A program made the translations under genes and the position numbers. The notes beneath the pieces were generated by a model. It saw only the letters and a list, made by a program, of their open reading frames with translations. It ran no database searches and had not been told where the DNA came from. Below are positions 1 to 6,937 of a DNA stretch of 7,968 bases, piece by piece. Each line of letters opens with the position of its first letter. Positions within the stretch are counted from its first letter, which is position 1. The stretch lies in NCBI GenBank assembly GCA_021162505.1, contig JAGGYO010000123.1, positions 1 through 7,968 of the forward strand. The letters are read 5' to 3'. Origin of the DNA: a bacterium (GTDB taxonomy: Bacteria; AUK180).

Positions 1-1419
1 AGGTGATGGTAATTTTGCAAATTTATTAAAATGAGAGATCAAATCCGATAATCGCTTTATCTCTTCCTTGATGATCTTTGTATTTTCTTTGAATATATTG
101 GGAAATTCCGGGGCATTCTCAGTATATTTTTTATAGATCCTATCAATGGATAAGGATATTGGGGTCAATGGATTCTTTAATTCATGAGCCAATTTTCTTG
201 CCATCTGCTGCCACATTTCAACCATTCTTTTTTGCAGGACATCTGTAAAATCTTCCAAGATGACAAGATGACCTTCTCGTATGGATTTAAATTTTACTAT
301 CGTTATTAGGAAAAATCTATTCCCGAATCTCTTCTTTATTTTTATAAGATTCTTTTTCACATTAGACCTGATAAGTTCAATGATCTCATTCATACCGCTT
401 TCGTCAATATACTGAGAGACGGATTCGAATGCCTTATTTGAAAAATTAATACTCATATCTTTGTCAAACACCAAAATAGGAGTGGTCAATAGGGTAAAAA
501 GTTCCATCTGGTAATCACGCTCAGCAGTTAAGCGCTCTTGATTTAACTTGATGATATTGACCATTTCATTGAATCTATCCGTTAAGGTACCCAATTCATC
601 ATTGGATTGTTTTTTTATCTCAAAATCAAAATTACCCTTTTTCATTTCATCTGTTCCGTACAGTAAATTTTCTATTGAAGCAATGAGATCACGACCAAAA
701 TAACCTGCAACCCAAAAAGATAGGATAAATAAAAATATGGTCATTATAAAAATGGAAATTATCAAAAAATATTTTGATGCTCTTTTTCTAAATTTAATAT
801 CGTATAGAAATTTTTCATAATCCTTTCTTGAATTCTCAATAAAAGCCGTTTCCTTTTTGTTCAATTGAATATAGTAATATTTATCATTTACATTGGCAAT
901 GATCCTCTCATTACTGTAAATATAATTATCATCGGCGAGCTTAATATTTTCCTTATATAATTCATATGCCCTATTATTTTTTTTAATATTATCAAGCATC
1001 TTTTTTGCTTTAACATCGATAAAATACTTTGAAAATCTCAGATTGTTCTCCACAGATCTTTTCAACTCTTCGCCACCCCATTTCTTAAAAAGATAGTTGG
1101 TAAAAAAGATCTGATAGGCACTGAATGGTATGGAAATGATCACTACGATAAGAAAGATGATATTGAAGAACTTAGTCCTGATTCTTCTCCCCAATACCTT
1201 TTTTTTCTTTTCATAAAAAAAGTAAAGAATGCCCTTTAAAGCAACAAATAAAAATGCCATTGCCAGTAGGAATAAAAGCACAAGCTGTATTATTACAAAA
1301 TATATGAATTTCTTATCGCCTAATGAAAAAAGAGGTAATTGTTTTAAAATTACCACAAAGATAATTATCATAAGAGTAATAAGTATCAAATAAAGCAGAT
1401 TTCTCTTTGTTCCTTTCAT
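1..1419 (-). CDS. NtrY-like membrane sensor histidine kinase (3' end outside window)
   Basis: The first 473 codons of a sensor kinase are present; the ATP-binding domain lies beyond the left edge. Hydrophobic segments at about 7-25, 38-66 and 84-104 and a fourth at 217-240 bound an extracytoplasmic region of roughly 110 residues (106-215), rich in charged residues and without a fold I recognise. A HAMP domain follows (about 238-293, with DELGTLTDRFNEM), then a PAS-like domain (about 303-395). The dimerisation/phosphotransfer helix has MARKLAHELKNPLTPISLS (406-424); His412 is the phospho-acceptor (bases 186-184). The HELKNPLTPI form and the multi-helix N-terminus are typical of NtrY, which pairs with an NtrX sigma-54-type response regulator; that gene would be expected to the left. 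The ATG starts one base after the stop of the DUF4390-like gene and has no own ribosome-binding site, implying coupling. Ligand unknown. Confidence 0.88.
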   Translation of the reverse strand, partial: MKGTKRNLLYLILITLMIIIFVVILKQLPLFSLGDKKFIYFVIIQLVLLFLLAMAFLFVALKGILYFFYEKKKKVLGRRIRTKFFNIIFLIVVIISIPFSAYQIFFTNYLFKKWGGEELKRSVENNLRFSKYFIDVKAKKMLDNIKKNNRAYELYKENIKLADDNYIYSNERIIANVNDKYYYIQLNKKETAFIENSRKDYEKFLYDIKFRKRASKYFLIISIFIMTIFLFILSFWVAGYFGRDLIASIENLLYGTDEMKKGNFDFEIKKQSNDELGTLTDRFNEMVNIIKLNQERLTAERDYQMELFTLLTTPILVFDKDMSINFSNKAFESVSQYIDESGMNEIIELIRSNVKKNLIKIKKRFGNRFFLITIVKFKSIREGHLVILEDFTDVLQKRMVEMWQQMARKLAHELKNPLTPISLSIDRIYKKYTENAPEFPNIFKENTKIIKEEIKRLSDLISHFNKFAKLPSP

Positions 1420-1420
1420 T

Positions 1421-1909
1421 TCATACCAATTTAAAGACGATAGAATAGTTCAAATCAAAGAAGATCTTATAAATAAGCCCAAATATACTCACGGCAGACA
1501 TACCTTTAACATCCACTACACCTTGTAATTTACCACTGTCAAAATCTTTTCTTTTTACATTTACATTATAAACCGAGATACTTTTTAACAGTTCTTCATA
1601 GGTATTAAAAAATATATCTTTTCCATTTCTGCTCAAACGGTATTTATTATTAATATTATCATAGTTGATCCATAATTTCATCACTTTTATTTTGCTTTTT
1701 TTCAAAAATACTACTTTTAAAATGGAAAATGTGATCTTAACCTCTTCTCCTGATTTTAGTGAGGAAATAACATCTTTTGAAATGAAATTTGAAAGGGTTA
1801 TTTTTATCTTAACATTATCTTCTGCTTTTGAAATGAACAATTTTACATTTGATGAGTAAATCGACAATATAAACATCATTAAGAGAGAGATCAAAAATAA
1901 CTTTTTCAA
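1421..1909 (-). CDS. DUF4390-like small exported protein preceding an NtrY-type kinase
   Basis: The 162-residue protein has an N-terminal signal peptide or anchor (MKKLFLISLLMMFILS, ending near residue 20) and a soluble domain of about 130 residues. The domain pattern is: an acidic/polar strand, then ISSLKSGEEVKITFSI (48-63) resembling the DUF4390 'l-x-x-G-x-x-l-x-f-x-l' segment, LWINYDNINNKYRLS (79-93) like its 'L-x-Y-d-x-l-x-x-x-Y-r-l' segment, then FNTYEELLKSI (101-111). A final hydrophobic strand with FDLNYSIVFKL is in the place of the family's 'dW-x-l-S-s' end. DUF4390 genes lie directly before NtrY-like kinases in betaproteobacteria (known from memory); here too the kinase follows after one base. 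The start is TTG in a TTGA overlap with the preceding stop; internal Met11-Met12 would destroy the signal peptide. Molecular role unknown; family match moderate. Confidence 0.6.
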   Translation of the reverse strand: MKKLFLISLLMMFILSIYSSNVKLFISKAEDNVKIKITLSNFISKDVISSLKSGEEVKITFSILKVVFLKKSKIKVMKLWINYDNINNKYRLSRNGKDIFFNTYEELLKSISVYNVNVKRKDFDSGKLQGVVDVKGMSAVSIFGLIYKIFFDLNYSIVFKLV

Positions 1910-2661
1910 AATTTAATGCCGACTAAAAATAATTTATTGTTATTATTATCGCTCGTCATAGTTAATTGCAAGTTCTTCTTTCCGCCGGTATAAGCATCAT
2001 AAGCGGAATAAAAACGGAAAATATAGTTTATTAATGCATATGATATAAAGGTGATCCTATCATTATCGTTTAAATTATTCCAGTTTATAGTACTATATCC
2101 TTCACCTTTCCTATTTTTGAAATCATAGTCAATATATACTTTCCAGCCCTTTAATAGAAGATTATAAAAGATCAGTTCCGAACCTTTTTTAATATCCCCA
2201 TTATACACCTGACCGGTCCCCGGCATTATAAATGACGAAAGTGAAAGGAAAATAGGCGGGATCGTGGGTTCAATGAGCAAAATATCATTATCCAAATTAT
2301 GCTTAATGGAATCGGAAGACGCATCAACGATATTATAAATATGCAAACAAGCTAATATGGAAAAAAGGCCGATAGAAAGGTTCCTATCTCCTCTTGAAAT
2401 ATTGTTTTTTGGGTTCACCACAATGCTCTCTTCTAATTTAAAGCTTACATCACTCACAAGATTAGTTCCAATATACAATAATGCCAACTCACTTGAAAAA
2501 AGTAAAGCCCCCTTTAAGGTTTTTCCGTTATATAGCTGCCCCAGTCCGGGATAATACCATGATAATGCTCCTGCAAAATAAGGATTTCGCCGCATGGGTA
2601 AGGATAAAGGTTTAGATAGTAAAAACAAGATCATCATTAAAAAGAAAAGTATCTTTTTCAT
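1906..2661 (-). CDS. Exported/membrane protein with tandem DUF5683/TM2-like units
   Basis: The function is unknown. The 251-residue protein begins with a signal peptide or anchor (MKKILFFLMMILFLLS, 1-16). Two related units follow. Unit 1 (about 27-122) has YYPGLGQLYNGKTLKG, a hydrophobic segment, then HIYNIVDAS...N. Unit 2 (about 136-230) has IMPGTGQVYNGDIKKG, a hydrophobic segment, then RFYSAYDAY...N. The 'PGxGQxYNGxxxKG' box with a later 'Y-x-x-x-D-A' is the hallmark of DUF5683 and TM2-type membrane proteins. Two complete copies in one chain are what I see; internal duplication is my inference. The C-terminus (KLFLVGIKF) ends in Phe and could be a beta strand, but one strand alone does not show an outer-membrane barrel. 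It starts four bases after tsaB and its stop overlaps the next gene by four bases, in front of a DUF4390-like protein and a sensor kinase, which suggests an envelope-related role. Confidence 0.75.
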   Translation of the reverse strand: MKKILFFLMMILFLLSKPLSLPMRRNPYFAGALSWYYPGLGQLYNGKTLKGALLFSSELALLYIGTNLVSDVSFKLEESIVVNPKNNISRGDRNLSIGLFSILACLHIYNIVDASSDSIKHNLDNDILLIEPTIPPIFLSLSSFIMPGTGQVYNGDIKKGSELIFYNLLLKGWKVYIDYDFKNRKGEGYSTINWNNLNDNDRITFISYALINYIFRFYSAYDAYTGGKKNLQLTMTSDNNNNKLFLVGIKF

Positions 2662-2665
2662 AGGC

Positions 2666-3268
2666 TCACCTAATGTCCGGATTATTAATATAAGAAAATT
2701 TCAATACTCCGCTTTCTATTATTTTAGCATGTTTTATGTTTTTAATAAAGTCCTTAGGTAAAATATGATAATTTTCGTATTCAAGATCATACTGAAGATT
2801 CCCATCATAAAGTATTTTATAGTGAGAATATTTTTTTTCCAATTCGCCTAAACCTATCAAACTAAAAGTGCCCATATTCCTTGTCATATAGTAAAATTCA
2901 CGCTTTTTTGCATTTCGAATATAAATGATCTTATTATCATCATTAAAGACAGAACTCTTTACCACAATATCCAGGGGAATATAGAACATTTTTTTTCTCA
3001 GAGATGAACTTAGACCTTTGAGAAAAGAAGCACCTATCCTTAGACCGGTAAAAGAACCTGGACCTGAATTATAAACAAAACTGTCAATATCACTAAGAGC
3101 AATATGGTTTTCTTTAAGAAATTCATTAAGACGATCTTCAATACCAATAGAATGCGAGCCCAAAAGAGGATAGAACTTTTCATAGATTTTATTATCAATT
3201 GAGAGACCACATGAAAAAAAAGGCAATGATGTGTCTAATAAGAGTGTTTTATGTCCCTGTATGTCCAA
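2666..3268 (-). CDS. tsaB: tRNA threonylcarbamoyladenosine biosynthesis protein TsaB
   Basis: TsaB is the non-catalytic ASKHA-fold partner of TsaD (with TsaE) in making t6A37 of ANN-decoding tRNAs. Counting from the chosen TTG the protein has 200 residues. LLLDTS (9-14) is the first phosphate-like loop of the fold, GSHS (37-40) matches the conserved 'HS' of the family, and SGPGSFTGLRIGASFLKGL (68-86) is the TsaB/TsaD-like signature. The C-terminal half is short and weakly conserved compared with the usual ~220-230 residues. The start is uncertain: an ATG at 3313 would give 215 residues but adds a non-family N-terminus and a 65-base overlap with dut. The TTG at 3268 (20-base overlap) or the GTG at 3277 fit the family better. 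None has a good ribosome-binding site, so coupling to dut is likely. Confidence 0.87.
   Translation of the reverse strand: MDIQGHKTLLLDTSLPFFSCGLSIDNKIYEKFYPLLGSHSIGIEDRLNEFLKENHIALSDIDSFVYNSGPGSFTGLRIGASFLKGLSSSLRKKMFYIPLDIVVKSSVFNDDNKIIYIRNAKKREFYYMTRNMGTFSLIGLGELEKKYSHYKILYDGNLQYDLEYENYHILPKDFIKNIKHAKIIESGVLKFSYINNPDIR
2667..2672 (-). promoter_or_regulatory. Ribosome-binding site overlapping the tsaB stop
   Basis: AGGTGA, spaced five bases from the ATG at 2661, includes part of the tsaB stop codon. It supports the ATG start of the downstream envelope protein and links its translation to termination on tsaB. Confidence 0.6.
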
Positions 3269-3698
3269 AACCGCCACTGCCCCTTTCAGATTGGCTAAGG
3301 TTTTCCACCACATTAAGTTTTGCTCTATATACCGGAGAAATTATAGCTTGGGCTATTCTCATTCCCCTATTTACAATAAAAGTTTCATTTGAAAGGTTGA
3401 TCAAAATTATCTTCACTTCTCCACGATAATCCGAATCAATGGTACCCGGTGAATTCAATATTCCAATATTTTTCTTCAAAGCCAAACCTGAACGAGGTCT
3501 TATTTGTAATTCAAAGCCATTAGGAATTTGAAACTTTATACCGGTGGGTATCAAGCTCACCTTACCTGCGGGGATGGTAATAATATCAGAGCAGGCAGCT
3601 TTCAGGTCAAATCCGGCCGAACCCGCCGTTTCATAATCCGGCAGGTCCAATCCGTCAAAATTTTCAAGTAAAGAAATCTTTACTTCTATTTCCTTCAA
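3249..3698 (-). CDS. dut: dUTP diphosphatase (trimeric dUTPase)
   Basis: Dut hydrolyses dUTP to dUMP and pyrophosphate, keeping uracil out of DNA and supplying the thymidylate precursor. The 149-residue protein shows all five motifs of the homotrimeric family in order: AGSAGFDLKAA (25-35), RPRSGLA (67-73), the uracil-binding hairpin with GTIDSDYRGE (85-94) carrying the catalytic Asp, RGMRIAQAII (111-120), and the C-terminal P-loop-like ERGSGGFGHTG (138-148). The start is TTG, in a TTGA overlap with the pnp stop; there is no Shine-Dalgarno sequence and no in-frame ATG between the preceding in-frame stop and motif 1. Translation therefore probably depends on ribosomes terminating on pnp. Its 3' end overlaps the tsaB reading frame. 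Confidence 0.96.
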   Translation of the reverse strand: MKEIEVKISLLENFDGLDLPDYETAGSAGFDLKAACSDIITIPAGKVSLIPTGIKFQIPNGFELQIRPRSGLALKKNIGILNSPGTIDSDYRGEVKIILINLSNETFIVNRGMRIAQAIISPVYRAKLNVVENLSQSERGSGGFGHTGT

Positions 3699-5755
3699 TC
3701 TTTTTGTGTAAGATCTATTTTTCCACTTCTAAATTCGTAGCTTTTTACCGTAACATCCATAAGGTCACCAAGTTTGAAATTGTTCTTTACATCATCAAAA
3801 TTCTCTGCAAATTGTGATCTGTGCAATAGACCTTTCAATCCGGGAGCAATCTCTACGAAGAAACCGTAAGGTTCAACCCTAACGATCTTTCCGGTATATT
3901 TAGTACCTTTCTTGGGACCGGTACCAATGGTTTTTATATAGGAAATCGCCAAATTGAAATTTTCCTCATCAGCACCAAAAACACTGATAGCACCATGATC
4001 TTCTATTTTGATCGTTGTACCTGTCTGCTCTTGAATTGCTTTAATTGTCTTTCCACCGGAACCAATAACATTACCTACCTTGTCTTCCGGAATTTGAATC
4101 CTCTGTATTTTCGGAGCATATTGTGATAATTCTTCATTAGCTTTGGGAATTATTTCCACTATCTTGTTCAAAATATGTTCTCTGCCTGCTTTGGCTTTGA
4201 TCAATGCATCAGCAAAAATTTCTCGGGATATTCCCTCTATCTTAAGATCCATTTGTATTGCAGTAATACCATCAAAAGTACCTGTAACCTTAAGGTCCAT
4301 ATCACCCCAATGATCTTCCGCACCCAGTATATCAGTTAAAATTACATATTTATCCGATTCTTTAACCAATCCCAAAGCAACTCCGGCAACGGGTTTTTTA
4401 AGTGGTACACCCGCTTGCATGAGTGCCAAAGAAGTACCGCATACGGTTGCCATAGATGATGAACCGTTTGATTCCAAGATCTCAGATACTATTCTTATGG
4501 TATAAGGGAACTCATTTTCATCGGGCAATACATTATAAAATGATCTTTCAGCCAAATGACCGTGACCGATCTCTCTTCTTGAGGTACTTCTATAATAACC
4601 GATCTCTCCAACAGAGAATGGGGGGAAATTATAGTGAAGCATGAATTTTTTTCTCTTATCGCCGGCTAAATTGTCAATGATCTGTTCATCATAAGATGTA
4701 CCCAATGTAGCACTTACCAATGCCTGGGTCTCACCTCTTGTAAAAACAGCCGAACCATGAGCTCTGGGTAAAACACCGATCTCGATAGATATGGGTCTGA
4801 TATCAGCGGGTTTTCTATTGTCCATCCTGATATTTTCTTCGATCAATTTCTTTCTCATTAATTTTTGGAATTCGAGATCAGCATACCCTTTGATCATTTG
4901 ATGTAATTCTTCATCCTGATCTACTAAGAAATCATTCACGATCTTATTCAAATAATCGCCTATTACGAATTTTCCTTGAAGTTCATAAATACCATAGTAT
5001 TTTTCCTTGATGACTTCTTCAAGTTTATTCTTTATCTCATCGCTCAATTCTTGTTTGGTTTCAGGTTCCTGTAACTTTTCCTTACCAACTTCTCTTTGCA
5101 TTTCTCTTTGGAAATCAGAAGCTTTTTGAATGTAATCAGAGGAGGCCTCTAACCCTTTTAGAAATTCATCTTCCTTCATTTCAGCAAAATTTCCTTCGAG
5201 CATAAGGACATTTGAATCCTTACCTGAAAGGTTGATCACTGATTTTACATCTTCCATGGACATGCTTGGATTAACAAGCCATTTCCCGTCTTCATAAACG
5301 AGCTTAGCACCCACAACAGGACCGTCAAATGGAATGTCAGATATCATCAAAGCCATTGAGGCGGCTGTGATTCCCAATGTATCGGATGAATTAACACCGT
5401 CATAACTGAGAACAAAGACACTTACCTGTACCTGTCTGTGAAGCCAATTCGGAAATAATGGTCTAATGGGTCTATCAATTTCTCTAGATGATAATACCTC
5501 ATTTTCCAATAGTTTACCTTCTCTTTTAAAAAATCCGCCGGGGATCTTACCTGCTGCATATGTTTTTTCTTTATACTCAACCGAGAGTGGGAAAAAGGAG
5601 AGATTTTCTACATCCTTATTGGACATGACAACACTTGCCAATACCATCGTTTCCCCTAATGTTAAAAGTACCGACCCATTGGCTTGTTTAGCCAAATAGT
5701 TCACTTTAACATTCAATGTTTGATTTTCGTTCAAACTTAAATTAAATTCTTTCAA
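3695..5755 (-). CDS. pnp: Polyribonucleotide nucleotidyltransferase (PNPase)
   Basis: PNPase is a trimeric 3'-5' phosphorolytic exoribonuclease, usually part of the RNA degradosome. The 686-residue protein has the complete architecture. A first RNase PH domain (about 1-140) contains GGFFKREGK and EIDRPIRPLFP. An all-alpha linker follows (about 195-300). The second, catalytic RNase PH domain (about 310-540) has FTRGETQALVSATLGT, LESNGSSSMATVCGTSL and the acidic GDMDLKV motif (484-490). A KH domain has VIGSGGKTI (563-571), and an S1 domain covers about 618-684. Translation starts at TTG, preceded by a perfect AGGAGG; the N-terminus then aligns with the family. The adjacent rpsO-pnp arrangement is near universal. 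In known systems pnp mRNA is autoregulated after RNase III cleavage of the leader; the 11-base rpsO-pnp gap leaves no room for such a leader here. The stop codon overlaps the dut start by four bases. Confidence 0.97.
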   Translation of the reverse strand: MKEFNLSLNENQTLNVKVNYLAKQANGSVLLTLGETMVLASVVMSNKDVENLSFFPLSVEYKEKTYAAGKIPGGFFKREGKLLENEVLSSREIDRPIRPLFPNWLHRQVQVSVFVLSYDGVNSSDTLGITAASMALMISDIPFDGPVVGAKLVYEDGKWLVNPSMSMEDVKSVINLSGKDSNVLMLEGNFAEMKEDEFLKGLEASSDYIQKASDFQREMQREVGKEKLQEPETKQELSDEIKNKLEEVIKEKYYGIYELQGKFVIGDYLNKIVNDFLVDQDEELHQMIKGYADLEFQKLMRKKLIEENIRMDNRKPADIRPISIEIGVLPRAHGSAVFTRGETQALVSATLGTSYDEQIIDNLAGDKRKKFMLHYNFPPFSVGEIGYYRSTSRREIGHGHLAERSFYNVLPDENEFPYTIRIVSEILESNGSSSMATVCGTSLALMQAGVPLKKPVAGVALGLVKESDKYVILTDILGAEDHWGDMDLKVTGTFDGITAIQMDLKIEGISREIFADALIKAKAGREHILNKIVEIIPKANEELSQYAPKIQRIQIPEDKVGNVIGSGGKTIKAIQEQTGTTIKIEDHGAISVFGADEENFNLAISYIKTIGTGPKKGTKYTGKIVRVEPYGFFVEIAPGLKGLLHRSQFAENFDDVKNNFKLGDLMDVTVKSYEFRSGKIDLTQKD

Positions 5756-5762
5756 GATTTTT

Positions 5763-5768
5763 CCTCCT
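5763..5768 (-). promoter_or_regulatory. Ribosome-binding site of pnp, supports a TTG start
   Basis: AGGAGG sits seven bases upstream of the TTG at 5755-5753 and shares two bases with the rpsO stop codon. Its strength and spacing support TTG as the true start of pnp; no ATG occurs in frame before residue 37. Confidence 0.88.
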
Positions 5769-6027
5769 AACGCTTAATATCCTTACCGATCTTAATAAAA
5801 GATCCATAATCATGGTCCTTTAGATAAGCAAGTAATTTTTTTCTTCTTGCGAGCAATCGTAAAAGACCTCTTCTACTACTGAAATCTTTTCTGTGCGTTT
5901 TCATGTGTTCAGAAAGATCGTTGATCTTTTCTGTCAAGATGGCAATTTGTACGGAGATTCCGCCTGAATCTTTGTCGTTTTTTCCGTAAGTACTGATAAG
6001 TTTTTGGATCTTTTCTTTTTCAATCAT
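5767..6027 (-). CDS. rpsO: Small ribosomal subunit protein uS15
   Basis: S15 is a primary 16S rRNA-binding protein that organises the platform of the 30S subunit. The 86-residue product is close to the usual 88-89. It has the four-helix pattern with HMKTHRKDFSSRRGLLRLL at 41-59; the conserved rRNA-contacting residues H41, D48 and S51 are in place, followed by RRKKLLAYLKDHD. The loop that reads DTGSPEVQ in most bacteria is here DSGGISVQ (20-27): Asp, Gly and Gln are kept, but the T-to-S and SPE-to-GIS changes are unusual. The start at 6027 is chosen because it follows a perfect AGGAGG and matches the family N-terminus; an upstream in-frame ATG at 6063 is not supported. The stop codon TAG is the first part of the pnp ribosome-binding site, 11 bases ahead of the pnp start. 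Confidence 0.96.
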   Translation of the reverse strand: MIEKEKIQKLISTYGKNDKDSGGISVQIAILTEKINDLSEHMKTHRKDFSSRRGLLRLLARRKKLLAYLKDHDYGSFIKIGKDIKR

Positions 6028-6082
6028 TTTTTTCCTCCTATACGCCTGTAACCGAATCTCCATTCCAAGGTGGGATCAAGTA
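6028..6082 (-). other. 55-base gap truB-rpsO, possible S15 leader
   Basis: This is the longest non-coding stretch in the window. It holds the rpsO ribosome-binding site at its downstream end. Further upstream, weak inverted repeats could form a small stem: a GAAT/ATTC pair around GGAG, flanked by CCTTG (6070-6066) and CAGG (6048-6045). rpsO leaders in several bacteria fold into an S15-binding autoregulatory structure, but those structures differ between lineages and this one matches none that I can recognise. I see no convincing -35/-10 pair and no terminator. Assignment as a leader is inference from position only. Confidence 0.2.
6034..6039 (-). promoter_or_regulatory. Ribosome-binding site of rpsO, fixes its start
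   Basis: A perfect AGGAGG lies six bases (all A) upstream of the ATG at 6027-6025. It decides between this start and an in-frame ATG 36 bases further upstream (6063) that lacks any such site and would add 12 residues not found in S15 proteins. Confidence 0.9.
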
Positions 6083-6937
6083 TCAGGTAACTTTTATGAT
6101 CTTAAATCCATTTTCATTTACATCATAAACAGCCACTATATCACCCTTATATAGCAATCTATATACACCGGATTTTGCAAAATGCAAGTTATTGTAATTA
6201 CCAAACATTACATCTTCAAATGTCACTTTATCGATATAAAGGGGCTGTAAATGTAAAAGAGCATCGTTATAATTTATCATTATATCATTTAATTCGATTT
6301 TATTCAATATTTCATTTAGAGCAACAGCATTTTTCAATGAATAATTATTGTTCTTTACACGGATCAACGAACTTAATGTAGCGGGGCAGGATAATTGTTC
6401 TCCGAGCACATAAACCAAACTGCGGATATAAGTTCCTTCGGAGCAAACCACTGAGATCTTCTCATCGTCAATGAATTCAATGGAGTGAAAACACATATTC
6501 TTTTTAATATCCACCATCTCATCTTTTCTTGCCATCTCATACATTTTTTTTCCATTGATCTTTTTTGCTGAGAAAAACGGAATGGGAAGTTCCTTTTCAC
6601 CAATGAAGTTGCTGAAAGCACTTTGTATATTATTTTTTAAAGGATGACAATCCTTTCTTTCAATGATATCTCCTTCAAGGTCCCATGATTTTGTCTTTAT
6701 TCCCCATTTTATGGTAAGTATATACTCCTTCTTCTCCTTTGAGAGAAATCTCAATATTTTTGTTCCCTTATTAATACCTAAGACCAAAAGTCCTTTTGCA
6801 CTGGGATCCAATGTACCGCTATGACCTACCTTTTGAAAATTAAACCTTCTCTTTATTTTTTCACAAACATCAAAGGATGTCATACCAGTGGGTTTATTCA
6901 CTAATAATATACCGTTCAATTTATCATTTTTCTTCAT
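6083..6937 (-). CDS. truB: tRNA pseudouridine(55) synthase TruB
   Basis: TruB isomerises U55 in the T-loop of tRNAs to pseudouridine. The 284-residue protein begins GILLVNKPTGMTS (9-21), then has the catalytic motif GHSGTLDPSAKGLL (38-51) with the nucleophile Asp44. It continues with the EYIL strand carrying the conserved Tyr72, the WDLEGD motif (85-90), and CSEGTYIRSL (165-174) with the Arg that closes the active site. The remaining ~60 residues correspond to a C-terminal RNA-binding extension of PUA type, weakly conserved here. The ATG lies 14 bases inside the end of the preceding phosphoesterase gene and has no Shine-Dalgarno sequence, which suggests translation by coupling. ribF, which usually follows truB, is absent; the next gene is rpsO after a 55-base gap. 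Confidence 0.95.
   Translation of the reverse strand: MKKNDKLNGILLVNKPTGMTSFDVCEKIKRRFNFQKVGHSGTLDPSAKGLLVLGINKGTKILRFLSKEKKEYILTIKWGIKTKSWDLEGDIIERKDCHPLKNNIQSAFSNFIGEKELPIPFFSAKKINGKKMYEMARKDEMVDIKKNMCFHSIEFIDDEKISVVCSEGTYIRSLVYVLGEQLSCPATLSSLIRVKNNNYSLKNAVALNEILNKIELNDIMINYNDALLHLQPLYIDKVTFEDVMFGNYNNLHFAKSGVYRLLYKGDIVAVYDVNENGFKIIKVT

Noticed and set aside
3695..5755. Frameshift or truncation of PNPase, given 686 residues against the usual ~700 or more
   Set aside because: All five domains are complete and the S1 domain ends with the usual strand pattern; the difference is only a missing C-terminal tail.
6028..6063. A 12-residue N-terminal extension of S15 from an ATG at 6063
   Set aside because: The extension has no ribosome-binding site and no match to S15, while the ATG at 6027 has a perfect AGGAGG and gives the family N-terminus.
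6028..6110. A promoter ahead of rpsO
   Set aside because: TTGATC or TTGGAA could serve as a -35 but no suitable -10 lies at 16-18 bases; TATAGG overlaps the ribosome-binding site and is too far from TTGGAA.
1665..6381. Several plus-strand open frames of 62-77 codons (1665-1859, 2357-2554, 3199-3429, 4456-4644, 5466-5699, 6175-6381)
   Set aside because: All lie antisense to well-supported genes, lack convincing ribosome-binding sites, and have no family features.
6373..6621. An 82-codon minus-strand open frame inside truB
   Set aside because: It lies wholly within truB in another frame, and truB has intact conserved motifs across it. It contains no recognisable domain.
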